Assembly (NCBI RefSeq): GCF_002078355.1
Contig: NZ_CP015363.1
Coordinates: 744,001-808,000 of the forward strand
Reading direction: 5' to 3'
Source of the DNA: Ferroplasma acidiphilum
GTDB taxonomy: Archaea > Thermoplasmatota > Thermoplasmata > Thermoplasmatales > Thermoplasmataceae
Length of the DNA stretch: 64,000 nucleotides
Below the pieces are notes generated by a model. That model was given only the letters and a program-made list of their open reading frames with translations, had not been told where the DNA came from and searched no databases. The position numbers and the translations under genes were made by a program. Below are positions 1-9,076 of this stretch, piece by piece (the first letter of the stretch is position 1; every line of letters starts with the position of its first letter).

Positions 1-31
1 ACTCTTATATCATTCAAATGTATGACAAGGC

Positions 32-1225
32 ATGGAACTGGTTAAAGCATCAGATAGGGAATTTATAGTTGCAGTTGCACAGAGACTATTAGCCATTACA
101 TCTATTTCACCACAATCCGGTGGAGAAGGAGAGCTTAAAAAATCTCTGGAATTAAAAAAAATCCTGAACGAACTTGGCTATGACAGTTATAACGAGTATA
201 ATACCACGGACAATACCGGGACAATAAGGCCGAATATTGTATTAAAATTAGGGAGTTCCAGTAAAACCTTATGGGTCATATGCCATATGGACACTGTTCC
301 TGTGGGGGATATATCACTCTGGAAGCATGAGCCTTTTAAGGCTACCATAGAAGGAGATAAAATTTATGGTAGGGGGTCAGAAGATAATGGCCAATCAATA
401 TTTACCATGCTTCTTTTGCTCAAGCATATTAAAAGAGAGCAAATGAAAATGAACCTTAACGTAGCATTCGTATCGGATGAGGAAACAGGAAATGATTACG
501 GAATTAAATACCTTATCTCGAAAGGCATATTCGCTAAAGATGATCTTATTATCGTTCCTGACGCAGGAACAGAGGGCGGCTTTATTATAGAAACAGCAGA
601 GAAATCCACCATGCAGTTAAAGTTTGAAATAAATGGCATTCAGGGCCATGCCAGCATGCCTGAAAATTCATTGAATGCCTTCCGTGTAGCGTGCAAATTC
701 ATAGACCTGATGGATTTCAACCTGCATGATCAGTTCGGGAAGACAAATAAATTGTTCGTGCCGCCATATTCCACATTTGAACCAACAAAGCACGAACAGA
801 ATATTGAAAACATTAACACTATACCGGGCAGGGATGTTTTTTACTGGGATTTTAGAATACTTCCCCAGTACCCTGCAGACGAAATATTAAAAAGCATAGA
901 TGGTCTCATAGAGAAATTTTCCAAAACATCCGGTGCCAAAATTAAATACACTGTTATTGACAGGGTTGATGCACCGGATCCAACACCTGATGGTGCTGAG
1001 ATAGTAGTATTGTTAAAAAAGGCAATAAAATCTGTTATCGGGAAAGATGCCTTTACGGTAGGAATTGGTGGTGAGACATTTGCATCTTTTTTAAGGGGAA
1101 AGGGGTTTTCTGTTGCCGTATGGTCAACCACCGTAATTGAGAGTGCGCACATGCCGGATGAATACTGCCTTATACCACATATATTGCAGGATATTGAGGT
1201 CTACAAATATATTCTTTATAATTAA
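32..1225 (+). CDS. M20 family metallopeptidase (ArgE/DapE-like)
   Basis: A 397-residue cytosolic zinc peptidase or deacylase of the M20 family, which also contains DapE, ArgE and carboxypeptidase G2. Visible metal-site signatures are H85 and D87 in CHMDTVP, D118 in GRGSEDN, the catalytic and metal-binding pair E150-E151, D177 in VPDAG, and H373 near the C terminus. The dimerisation-domain signature GHASMP lies at about 205-210. No signal peptide or membrane segment is seen. The length is normal for the family. The substrate cannot be fixed from sequence: it may be a dipeptidase or an N-acyl amino acid deacylase. No biosynthetic partner gene is adjacent, and the next gene (threonine synthase) is convergent. 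Confidence 0.9.
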   Translation: MELVKASDREFIVAVAQRLLAITSISPQSGGEGELKKSLELKKILNELGYDSYNEYNTTDNTGTIRPNIVLKLGSSSKTLWVICHMDTVPVGDISLWKHEPFKATIEGDKIYGRGSEDNGQSIFTMLLLLKHIKREQMKMNLNVAFVSDEETGNDYGIKYLISKGIFAKDDLIIVPDAGTEGGFIIETAEKSTMQLKFEINGIQGHASMPENSLNAFRVACKFIDLMDFNLHDQFGKTNKLFVPPYSTFEPTKHEQNIENINTIPGRDVFYWDFRILPQYPADEILKSIDGLIEKFSKTSGAKIKYTVIDRVDAPDPTPDGAEIVVLLKKAIKSVIGKDAFTVGIGGETFASFLRGKGFSVAVWSTTVIESAHMPDEYCLIPHILQDIEVYKYILYN

Positions 1226-1277
1226 TAAGTTATTTTTTTAATTCCATCATGAAAATATAGTTAATAGATTTTAACTT

Positions 1278-2441
1278 TTATTGAAATATATCCTGTATAC
1301 TCAATGTCTTATGTTCAGAAACCAGGCTAACGTCCTTCAGTATGTTTCCTGTTAGTATGGATGCCACTGTATCTCCCCTGCTTATTATTCCAGATTCCTT
1401 CAGTTTTTTTACACCGGCTACAGATGCAGCGGAAGCCGGTTCACACCCGATTCCCGACCTGTCTATTTCTCTTTTTGCTTCCATTATCTGTTCATCCGTA
1501 ACCTTTTCAACTATTCCCTTTGTAAATTCTATGGCCCTTTTAGCTTTTTTGTAATTTACCGGATTTCCAATTTTAATTGCACTTGCTATGGTTTCTGCCT
1601 TAACCGGATGAATAGTGTCTTCTTTTCCATTGATATAATCATAAAATGGTGACGCGCCTGAAGCCTGGATTGCAACAAGCTTTGGCACATAGTCTATAAC
1701 TCCGAGGGCTCTAAGGTCCATGAGGGCTTTGCCAAATGCAGATGTATTCCCGAGGTTTCCGGCAGGGAACGTTATAAAATCCGGTTTAATCTTTTCCATG
1801 ATCTCGTATATTATTGTTTTTTGCCCCTCTATTCTCCATGGATTTAATGAATTGAGAATATAAAAATCATTCCGTTTAGCTATAGCTTTCTTCACATTCT
1901 CCATGGCGGTGTCAAAATCACCTTCAATATCCACTATGTTTGCACCGTATGCAATAGCCTGGAATAATTTATTTGCCGAGACATTTTTGCCAGGAATCAT
2001 TACATAACTCTCTATGCCACCAAAAGCACTATAGCTTGCAGCAGCCGCTGATGTATTTCCGGTAGAGGCACAGAGGGTTTTATTAAAGTTAAGCCTTACA
2101 GCTTCAGAAACAGCTACTGTCATTCCCCTGTCCTTGAACGACCCGGTTGGATTTTCACCCTCGTGTTTGAGGAATATTTTATCAACTCCGGAGTAATTTG
2201 AAATTCTGGCATTGCGGTAAAGCATTGTATTGCCTTCTCCCCTTGTAATTATAGCTTTTTCCGGGATTTCGGGATGTATAAGATTCTTATATTTCCATAC
2301 CCCCTTCATATTTGTTAATGAGTATTCCATATTATTATGGAACACATCAAGTATGTTTCCACATTTCCCGCATATATATATGTTGCTGTCTATGGTATAT
2401 TCGGCATTGCAGGAAGGGCATTTCAAAACAGAATGAGTCAT
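1278..2441 (-). CDS. thrC: threonine synthase
   Basis: A PLP enzyme that converts O-phosphohomoserine to threonine. The 387-residue protein begins with a zinc ribbon (C8, C11, C24, C27) typical of archaeal threonine synthases. The PLP lysine is K103 in the GSFKDRG motif, and a glycine-rich phosphate-binding segment (ASTGNTSAAAA) follows. The zinc ribbon and the PTGSFKDRG form favour threonine synthase over threonine dehydratase or cysteine synthase. It is convergent with the M20 peptidase and no other threonine pathway gene is near. The gene appears complete. Confidence 0.93.
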   Translation of the reverse strand: MTHSVLKCPSCNAEYTIDSNIYICGKCGNILDVFHNNMEYSLTNMKGVWKYKNLIHPEIPEKAIITRGEGNTMLYRNARISNYSGVDKIFLKHEGENPTGSFKDRGMTVAVSEAVRLNFNKTLCASTGNTSAAAASYSAFGGIESYVMIPGKNVSANKLFQAIAYGANIVDIEGDFDTAMENVKKAIAKRNDFYILNSLNPWRIEGQKTIIYEIMEKIKPDFITFPAGNLGNTSAFGKALMDLRALGVIDYVPKLVAIQASGASPFYDYINGKEDTIHPVKAETIASAIKIGNPVNYKKAKRAIEFTKGIVEKVTDEQIMEAKREIDRSGIGCEPASAASVAGVKKLKESGIISRGDTVASILTGNILKDVSLVSEHKTLSIQDIFQ

Positions 2442-2531
2442 CTATTGGTTAATATAAAGTTATATAAATTATTTGTCAAAACAGAAATGAAAAATATCCA
2501 TGGAACTGGTTATTGATAATAATTAATAAAT

Positions 2532-2708
2532 CTAGACTGGCCAGAATACCTTTGCAAGTTCAACTATTACTCCCATGGCTATTCCAATATAAATAATTAA
2601 TTTCGGGTCTATGGCAGGACCTTTAATTTCCTCTTCATTGAAATAACGTATTAAACCCGCTCCTGACTGGAAGTTTTCATTCTGGTTGTCCTTTGCCATA
2701 CTTGTCAT
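2532..2708 (-). CDS. secG: preprotein translocase subunit Sec61-beta (SecG)
   Basis: A 58-residue protein that I translated by hand from the gap between thrC and the next membrane protein. It has a polar N terminus, the segment SGAGLIRYFNEEE, then DPK and one hydrophobic helix (about residues 36-53). This order (AGLIRYF-acidic-DPK-TM) is the signature of the archaeal Sec61-beta/SecG subunit of the Sec translocon, which is 50-60 residues long. Start ATG at 2708; an in-frame ATG at 2699 is an alternative. It is easily missed because of its size. The protein would sit in the cytoplasmic membrane with its N terminus inside. Confidence 0.88.
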   Translation of the reverse strand: MTSMAKDNQNENFQSGAGLIRYFNEEEIKGPAIDPKLIIYIGIAMGVIVELAKVFWPV

Positions 2709-2761
2709 TAATTTAACACTATAATTTAAGTGTTTTGGTATGGTTGTAAAAGTAAACCCAT

Positions 2762-3358
2762 TTAGCTTTTCCTTGAATTCTGTATAGCGTCTATGAATCT
2801 GTCCGTGCTTATCTGGAGAACTATAATCCTGTATATTCCCGAATCCGTTAATATTTCAAAGTAATTGCATTTAATCATGGATGGCAGTTCAGGATTAATA
2901 ATAGAGTGGCTTTTTTTCCCCTGCCTTATTCCTGTTATGGAAAGGGAATTTATTTTTAGAAATGGTATATATGATAGCACATATGGATGTGAGTACTGAT
3001 AAAATTCTATGAAATGGCCAACAAAAGCAACCTTTGCATCAATATATTTTTCATGTTCCAGTCCCTGAATAATGTCAAAATTATTATTCTTTATTGATAC
3101 ATTAAATGTTGCTGTAGCATCCATAATATTGATAATCTGGCCCGGAGGGTATTTAGGTATTTTGCTAAGTACTCTCAATTCCGAAAAATGGTTGTAATAG
3201 ACGAATGGAAAAACGGTAAATGAAACACCGAGAATGAAAAATATGGCAGTGTAAAGAAGGAAAACTGCAATAAAGTTCCTGGAGCTAAGTGAAACTATCA
3301 GGCCCAGTACAATTGACCCGGCAAATACTGACAGAAAGTAATATAGTTTCCTTATCAT
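2762..3358 (-). CDS. hypothetical membrane protein, two N-terminal helices
   Basis: A 198-residue protein I do not recognise. Two adjacent hydrophobic helices occupy about residues 5-23 and 29-53. They are followed by a soluble, beta-rich domain of about 140 residues with no cysteines and no obvious catalytic motif. The topology resembles small membrane-anchored proteins whose soluble domain faces the cytoplasm. It reads away from the next gene (3458), and the two share an A+T-rich divergent promoter region of about 100 bases. No function is offered. Confidence 0.6.
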   Translation of the reverse strand: MIRKLYYFLSVFAGSIVLGLIVSLSSRNFIAVFLLYTAIFFILGVSFTVFPFVYYNHFSELRVLSKIPKYPPGQIINIMDATATFNVSIKNNNFDIIQGLEHEKYIDAKVAFVGHFIEFYQYSHPYVLSYIPFLKINSLSITGIRQGKKSHSIINPELPSMIKCNYFEILTDSGIYRIIVLQISTDRFIDAIQNSRKS

Positions 3359-3457
3359 ATATTTATAATAGTTCAGAATAAATAATAATTTTGTTACTAT
3401 TTAAAAAACCCACCAATAAGCAAAATATTTTAATATATAAAAATGCCATTACTGCAT

Positions 3458-4291
3458 ATGGGAAACGCAGGAAATAAAAGGAAATACAGGGTACTTACTA
3501 TCATTTTCATTGCAGCAGTGATTATTGCCCTGGTAGGCATAACTGTATATTCCGGCGTTTTCCCTCCTGCATCAGTTGTGGAATCGTACAGTATGGAACA
3601 TTCAGCTCAATGGCAGTATGGAATTATAGATGAGGGAACTGTAGTGCTGGTAAAAAAAGTCAATAATATAAACGATATAGTAACCTATGTCCAGGGAAGA
3701 AGCAGCAATATTAGTACATACGGCGAATATGGAAATGTAATACTATACCACAACAGTGCACTGAATGTTGTGACCATACACAGGGCTATATTCTATCTGG
3801 AATGGAATGGAACCAGCCCGGAAATAGCAGGATACCATAACCAATCCTATATCCATTTTTATAAAGACAATATAGTTCTGGATGGCATAGGATATGCACA
3901 TAGAAATCTTATAGTCAATGTATCCGGTTACGCAGGCGATTCTGGATTTATAACTGTTGGCGACCACAACCTAGCGTGCCTTTCTTATAATTCTGGCTAC
4001 TATAACAGGACATACAATGCATATTATGCTTCTGACCAGAATATCTGGGGAATCAAGCCAGTGTCACTGAACCAGATAGTTGGCAAAGCTTATGGGTATG
4101 TACCATGGTTCGGGCTGGTAAAGCTAAATATTCTAAGGCTAGAGGGTGAGTGGCCAAGGCAATATTACACACATGTTCCTGAGTATTCATATGCCGGGCT
4201 ATTTCTCTCCATTGCAGCCATACTGACAATTATCCTGTTCCCCTATGGAAAGGTATACAATAAAGTCAAAAGAAAGACTAGAAATTCTTAG
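3458..4291 (+). CDS. hypothetical surface protein, N- and C-terminal membrane helices
   Basis: About 277 residues. One hydrophobic segment near the N terminus, preceded by a KRKYR positive cluster, acts as signal or anchor. A large extracytoplasmic region rich in Asn, Tyr and Ser with several N-x-S/T sequons follows, and a second hydrophobic helix with a basic tail (KVKRKTR) ends the protein. The topology suggests a domain outside the cell held at both ends. I prefer the ATG at 3458 to the one at 3443, because a TATA-like stretch at about 3428-3438 would place a leaderless start near 3458. The 3' end overlaps the convergent mevalonate-3-kinase gene by 14 bases. Function unknown. Confidence 0.65.
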   Translation: MGNAGNKRKYRVLTIIFIAAVIIALVGITVYSGVFPPASVVESYSMEHSAQWQYGIIDEGTVVLVKKVNNINDIVTYVQGRSSNISTYGEYGNVILYHNSALNVVTIHRAIFYLEWNGTSPEIAGYHNQSYIHFYKDNIVLDGIGYAHRNLIVNVSGYAGDSGFITVGDHNLACLSYNSGYYNRTYNAYYASDQNIWGIKPVSLNQIVGKAYGYVPWFGLVKLNILRLEGEWPRQYYTHVPEYSYAGLFLSIAAILTIILFPYGKVYNKVKRKTRNS

Positions 4292-5246
4292 ATATAACGT
4301 CCGGTTTCCCTGCTACCTTAAGATACACCGGTGTACACTTAAACTCCATTGCCGCATTTTTCATCTTTTCCATATTCTTCCTTTCCACTGCAACAAATAC
4401 ATTGGTTCCACCGGTCACTATATACGCATTCCAGAATTCAGCTTTCAGCTCCTCAACTTTCTCTATAAGCCTCTGCATTTCATCGGTAATTATAGACACA
4501 CCAACTTCCCTTAGCATGGAGTGGTATTCCTGCGTATCTTTTTCACCTGCTTCAAATATGCCTTTAATATCGCCGCTATCGGCCATTTTTTCAAGTTCCT
4601 TCGCCCTCAATTCAGAGTTTTTTACCCTTTCCGCATATTTTTCATGATTTATGATATTGCTGTGTATGGTATCAGACGGTTTTCTATCCTCCGAAAATTT
4701 GCATGCAACTATTACAAAATCCTCAAAGTCCTCAGGCCCCAGGATTTCATCTGTTAATGATTCCTTTCCGTTGGCATGATTTATTGTAAAGCCGCCGAAC
4801 ATGCTTCTTCCAGCACTTTCAGATATCTGCTGCAGGTCGTTTTCGAAATTAAATATATTTATATTGTATTCAAATATAGATTGTATGCACTCGCCAATTG
4901 CGGCAGCACCTGCATCAGAACTCCCGCTGATCACGTTTTTGTTTTCAGATACAAATGAAACTTCAGAATATTCCGGATGGCGCATAAGAATCTCATGCCT
5001 GTATTTGTCTATGACAACAAATGGGGATCGTGGAGAATCAGGTGAAACCTCCTTTCCGTTTATAATGCCTGATTTCTGGTTAGAAAGGTACAGATCAGTT
5101 TTGACATATATATCATCATCAAGCCCTGTATATGCTATTCCTGCAGTTGTATGCCTGGGGAGGCGTTTCTTATTGTCCGATACTCCACCCAGAAGTAATA
5201 TCCCTATAGTAGGATATGCCTTAACTTCAACGTAATATTTTTCCAT
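4278..5246 (-). CDS. mevalonate-3-kinase (Thermoplasma-type mevalonate pathway)
   Basis: A 322-residue GHMP-fold protein related to diphosphomevalonate decarboxylase. It closely resembles, from memory, Thermoplasma acidophilum Ta1305, which phosphorylates the 3-hydroxyl of mevalonate. Shared landmarks are AYPTIGILLLGG near the N terminus, RHTTAGIAY (31-39), the phosphate-binding loop SGSSDAGAA (107-115), ESAGRS (143-148), KPSDTIH, and a C-terminal NAYIVTGGTNVFVAVE block. In Thermoplasma this enzyme, mevalonate-3-phosphate 5-kinase and a bisphosphomevalonate decarboxylase make isopentenyl phosphate for ether lipids. The other two genes are not in this window. A true decarboxylase is the alternative, but the match favours the 3-kinase. 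Confidence 0.85.
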   Translation of the reverse strand: MEKYYVEVKAYPTIGILLLGGVSDNKKRLPRHTTAGIAYTGLDDDIYVKTDLYLSNQKSGIINGKEVSPDSPRSPFVVIDKYRHEILMRHPEYSEVSFVSENKNVISGSSDAGAAAIGECIQSIFEYNINIFNFENDLQQISESAGRSMFGGFTINHANGKESLTDEILGPEDFEDFVIVACKFSEDRKPSDTIHSNIINHEKYAERVKNSELRAKELEKMADSGDIKGIFEAGEKDTQEYHSMLREVGVSIITDEMQRLIEKVEELKAEFWNAYIVTGGTNVFVAVERKNMEKMKNAAMEFKCTPVYLKVAGKPDVISKNF

Positions 5247-5384
5247 ATTCTGAAATCAACTATAAGATAAAACCATTTTGTCTTAAATGGTAAAAATATT
5301 GCCACAGTACCGGTGTAATTTCCTTTTAAATGAATATAAAAAGAACCACCTAAACAATTATCTATAAGAAAAACATTACCTCAC

Positions 5385-6230
5385 ATGGATTATAAAGTCT
5401 CAGACATTATGACAAGAGACCCGCTTTGCTATACTGTTCCCAGTGCAATTTCAGACGTAATACAGGTACTTATTAAAAATAATATAACAGGCATACCGGT
5501 AAAGGATAATCAGAATCATTATCAGGGCGTAATAACGAGAAGGGATATTTTTTATAATCCGGATGAGACACAGACAGCACTGGTGATGAGAAAAGCTCCT
5601 ACTGTCAATGAAAACGATTCCATTAACACAGCAGCCAGGCAGCTTTATACGCAGAAAAAAAGGCATCTTGTAGTGGTTAATGATAAAAATGAAGTCACAG
5701 GAATCCTTACTCCGCAGAATTTTTTAAACATTATAAAGGAAAAATACGGGAAAGTAAAGGTTAAGGAGGTTCTGGAATACATATCAGTGCCCATATGGGA
5801 GGATACACCTTTATCTGTTGCACTTCTTACTATGAACCTGTCCCAGATTTATTCCTTCCCTGTTGTAAACAGGGGAGGCAAATTCACTGGCCTTGTAACG
5901 GACCGTGATATATTTGACAAGGTTAAAATGTACCAGACCATAGAATCCTCGGAATCAGGAATAGCAGATGATGAAGACCCCTGGTCATGGGATGGAATAA
6001 AGAATGTGTTTACATATTTTATAGCAAAATCAAATATTACAGTTCCTGACATACCTGTAAAAAAACTTATGGTGGGTTCACCTAAAGTAATTTACCTGGA
6101 ATCTGACCTGGAGGACGCCGTTAAACTGATGTCAAGCGAAAATTATAACCAGCTACCAGTCCTTACAGGCCATGGTGAGATTTACGGTATGCTATACGAT
6201 ATAGAAATCATGAAAATTTTCAAGGATTAA
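5385..6230 (+). CDS. four-CBS-domain protein
   Basis: 281 residues made of two Bateman modules. CBS units begin near residues 6 (DIMTRDPL), 60 (LVMRKAPTV), 125 (VLEYISVPI) and 225 (KKLMVGSPK), each followed by the usual GIPV, LVVV, SFPV or QLPV strand and a GxVTxxDI-like end. CBS pairs bind adenosyl nucleotides and act as energy or ligand sensors; no catalytic domain is fused here. The stop codon is one base before the start of glyS, so the two are almost certainly co-transcribed. A TATA-like ATCTATAAG near 5359 fits a leaderless start at 5385. Confidence 0.85.
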   Translation: MDYKVSDIMTRDPLCYTVPSAISDVIQVLIKNNITGIPVKDNQNHYQGVITRRDIFYNPDETQTALVMRKAPTVNENDSINTAARQLYTQKKRHLVVVNDKNEVTGILTPQNFLNIIKEKYGKVKVKEVLEYISVPIWEDTPLSVALLTMNLSQIYSFPVVNRGGKFTGLVTDRDIFDKVKMYQTIESSESGIADDEDPWSWDGIKNVFTYFIAKSNITVPDIPVKKLMVGSPKVIYLESDLEDAVKLMSSENYNQLPVLTGHGEIYGMLYDIEIMKIFKD

Positions 6231-6231
6231 T

Positions 6232-7656
6232 ATGTACGATGATATAGTTGAACTGGCAAAAAGGCGGGGATTTTTCTGGCCATCATTTTCAATATACGGT
6301 GGGTTCGCTGGTTTTTATGATTATGGCCCCCTTGGCGTATTATTAAAAGACAATATTATACGTACATGGAAGGAATCCTACATGGAGGATGGGGCAATAT
6401 TCCTTGATTCGCCGAATATAACTCCTGAACCTGTCTTCAGGGCATCCGGGCATCTTGCAAGATTTTCAGATCTGGCTGCTGAATGTGAAAAGTGCAAGAG
6501 CAAATTTAAATTTGAATCAGTGCTGGCATTCAATAAACAGGATATTATCCCGGCGAATCTTGAGGAAGCAAAGAAAATCGCATCCGATACCTATCTCAAA
6601 TGCCCTGTATGCGGGAGCCGCATAACAAACATTTATGATTTTAACCTTATGTACAAAGTATCTGGCGATTATTATCTGAGGCCGGAAACTGCACAGGGAA
6701 TATTTGTAAATTTTAAATTGCTTTTCAATTATAACAGAGGCAAACTTCCAATGATAGTAGGACAGGCAGGGAAAGGCTTCAGAAATGAAATTTCGCCCAG
6801 GCAAAGCCTTATCCGGCTCAGGGAATTTAACCAGTGTGAAATCGAGGTTTTTCTTGACCCTGAAAACCTTGAGTTTAAAAGCCTCTACGATTATAAAAAA
6901 ATTAAAATAAAGCCAAATACCGGAGAGGAGCTGGATATTACTGTAAAAGAAGCATTTGAGAGAGGATTGATCAGCAGCCAGGCATTTGCATATTTTGTAC
7001 TTAAAACCCAGAACATACTTGAAAATATCGGCATTGAAAGCAGCAAACTGAGATTCAGGCAACATGATCCAGATGAAAGGGCGCACTATGCTTCTGATTC
7101 ATGGGATGCTGAAGGGTTAATAGACAATGAATGGTTCGAAATTGTAGGGATTGCAAACAGGACAGATTTCGATTTGAACAACCACCAGTCAAGTTCCGGT
7201 GAGACCATGACAACAAAAATAGAGGAAAGAGAATTCATTCCATATGTCATAGAGCCGTCATACGGGATAGACAGGATTCTTCTCACACTGATGGCACAGT
7301 CACTTGAAACCAGGGATGGAAAGAATGTCCTTAAAATCCCTTATCCTGTAGCCCCATATCATTTTGCAGTGTTTCCACTGATGAAAAAAGAAAATTTGAA
7401 GGAAAAGGCAGAATATATTTATGAAAATATGAAAAAACAGGATAAATATATAGTATACGATGAGGCGGGCACAATAGGAAAAAGATATGCAAGGCAGGAT
7501 GAGATTGGAACCCCATACTGCATAACCGTTGATTACCAGACACTTGAAGACAATACAGTAACGGTAAGGTCAAGGGATACGGCAGAACAAAAAAGAATAA
7601 AAATAGAAGAACTGCTGGATCTGGATTTTATAAATTCATATATTTATAAAAAATAA
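6232..7656 (+). CDS. glyS: glycyl-tRNA synthetase
   Basis: A class II synthetase of the homodimeric type that charges tRNA-Gly. The N terminus (RRGFFWPSFSIYGG...DYGPLG) is typical. Two CxxC pairs (CEKC near residue 84, CPVC near residue 125) suggest a zinc site. Motif 2 (FRNEISPRQ), the RPETAQGIF glycine-binding block and motif 3 (SYGIDRILL) are all present. A C-terminal anticodon-binding domain (VAPYHFAVFPL...) ends the protein. At 474 residues it is shorter than most archaeal GlyRSs, which carry insertions, and nearer the compact bacterial alpha2 form. It follows the CBS gene with a one-base gap. Confidence 0.95.
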   Translation: MYDDIVELAKRRGFFWPSFSIYGGFAGFYDYGPLGVLLKDNIIRTWKESYMEDGAIFLDSPNITPEPVFRASGHLARFSDLAAECEKCKSKFKFESVLAFNKQDIIPANLEEAKKIASDTYLKCPVCGSRITNIYDFNLMYKVSGDYYLRPETAQGIFVNFKLLFNYNRGKLPMIVGQAGKGFRNEISPRQSLIRLREFNQCEIEVFLDPENLEFKSLYDYKKIKIKPNTGEELDITVKEAFERGLISSQAFAYFVLKTQNILENIGIESSKLRFRQHDPDERAHYASDSWDAEGLIDNEWFEIVGIANRTDFDLNNHQSSSGETMTTKIEEREFIPYVIEPSYGIDRILLTLMAQSLETRDGKNVLKIPYPVAPYHFAVFPLMKKENLKEKAEYIYENMKKQDKYIVYDEAGTIGKRYARQDEIGTPYCITVDYQTLEDNTVTVRSRDTAEQKRIKIEELLDLDFINSYIYKK

Positions 7657-7661
7657 AATTT

Positions 7662-8624
7662 TTATGCATCCAGTATTTCTATACGTTTTTTAGTTTCCTT
7701 CTTATATTCTATGGTTGTCCTGTATTTTGACCCTCCACGGATGAATATAACATCTGTGTTGCCTTTCATCTCAGCTACACCTTTAATAAGGTCTCTCATA
7801 GATTTTACGGGTGTTCCGGCAAATTCTGTAATCACATCCCCTGGCCTCAACCCGGCATCGTAAGCAGGTGAATATCTGTCTATTCTTGCAACCATAACAC
7901 CATTTTCCAGTTTGACGCCATATCTCCCTTGAGACGATTCATTGATCTCAATTCCAGAGATGCCTATATAATTCCTTTTAACTTTGCCGGTATTTATTAT
8001 ATCATTCAGTTCCTTTTTAATGGTGTTTACCGGAATGGAAAATCCTATTCCATTTGCCTGTGCTATCATTGCCGTATTTATTCCAACAGCTTTGCCTGTT
8101 AAGTCTACCAGAGGGCCTCCACTGTTTCCTGGATTTATTGCAGCATCTGTTTGCAATAGCCCTTCAAATATGAAGTCTGCCCATGGCATTGGCCTGTTTT
8201 TGGCACTTATTACGCCCATTGATACAGTATGCCCGCCGGGAAGCCCCAGCGCATTGCCTATAGCCAGTACTATTGAACCTACCCTTATCTTTTCAGAGTC
8301 TCCAAGTTCTATTACGGGAAAGTCATCTCCCGGGATTTTCACAAGTGCCACATCGGTCTGGGGGTCTGTTCCGGCTATTTCCCCCTTGAATTTTCTTCCG
8401 TCATTGAGTACCACATCAACGGTTTCGGCTCCTTCAATAACGTGGTTGTTTGTAAGTATATACCCATCATGGCTGATAATAAAGCCTGACCCTGCTCCCT
8501 TCACAGGTGTTATGCCATAGCCAAAATTGCCGCTGTAGATTGTGCTGTTTATGCTTACCACAGCCCTGCTTGCTTTTTCTGCTATCTCTACTGTGTTGTT
8601 GTTTAATTCTTCTATGTTGTTCAT
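7662..8624 (-). CDS. HtrA/DegP-like serine protease with PDZ domain
   Basis: A 320-residue trypsin-like protease of family S1C. The catalytic triad is visible as H61 (TNNHVIEG), D91 (QTDVALVKI) and S168 (NPGNSGGPL). One PDZ domain covers about 220-305 (GVMVARIDRYSPAYDAGLRPGD). Unlike bacterial DegP it has no signal peptide, so it should act in the cytoplasm, presumably in protein quality control. The gene is convergent with glyS with a five-base gap, and its start is divergent from the winged-helix regulator at 8691. Confidence 0.92.
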   Translation of the reverse strand: MNNIEELNNNTVEIAEKASRAVVSINSTIYSGNFGYGITPVKGAGSGFIISHDGYILTNNHVIEGAETVDVVLNDGRKFKGEIAGTDPQTDVALVKIPGDDFPVIELGDSEKIRVGSIVLAIGNALGLPGGHTVSMGVISAKNRPMPWADFIFEGLLQTDAAINPGNSGGPLVDLTGKAVGINTAMIAQANGIGFSIPVNTIKKELNDIINTGKVKRNYIGISGIEINESSQGRYGVKLENGVMVARIDRYSPAYDAGLRPGDVITEFAGTPVKSMRDLIKGVAEMKGNTDVIFIRGGSKYRTTIEYKKETKKRIEILDA

Positions 8625-8690
8625 GATATGTTAATTATATTCAAGTTTAAATATTAGAAAGTATTATTAAAACGATCAGGTGAAGTTGAA

Positions 8691-9014
8691 TTGACCTACT
8701 TGGAATTAAAGGAGATTGGTTCAGGAAAAGAATTCCTGGATAAATATTCTGACATTATGCGCATGTGGACAGTACCTATTATGCTGGCTATAGAAAGGCA
8801 CGGGGAAGCTGGTTTTAACCAGATTAAAAAGGATGTTAAGGGCATAAATTCCACAACACTCTCAACTACCCTGGGAATGCTGGAAAAGTATGGCCTGCTG
8901 GAGAGAGTTATAATACCGGCAAAACCTGTGCGTGTAAAATACTCATTGACAGATAAGGGAAAGGAATTGTATAAAATATCATTAAACCTTGCAACGCTTA
9001 TAGACGATCTTTGA
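8691..9014 (+). CDS. winged-helix regulator, HxlR-like
   Basis: 107 residues forming one winged-helix domain. It has a W-T-V-P-I-M opening helix, a recognition region (NSTTLSTTLGMLEKYGLLER) and a wing ending in a VKYSLTDKGKEL strand, the pattern of HxlR/PadR-like and MarR-like regulators. The CPV cysteine often seen at the start of HxlR proteins is absent. The start is a TTG at 8691, chosen because the upstream GTG frame stops at once and a GGTGA ribosome-site-like sequence lies about 8 bases before it. It is divergent from the htrA-like gene, which is a natural candidate target. Confidence 0.75.
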   Translation: MTYLELKEIGSGKEFLDKYSDIMRMWTVPIMLAIERHGEAGFNQIKKDVKGINSTTLSTTLGMLEKYGLLERVIIPAKPVRVKYSLTDKGKELYKISLNLATLIDDL

Positions 9015-9076
9015 TTGAATATTTTTAAAATTTTATTCTTTTAATATAGATAAATTAAAAAATAAATATTGTGTTT

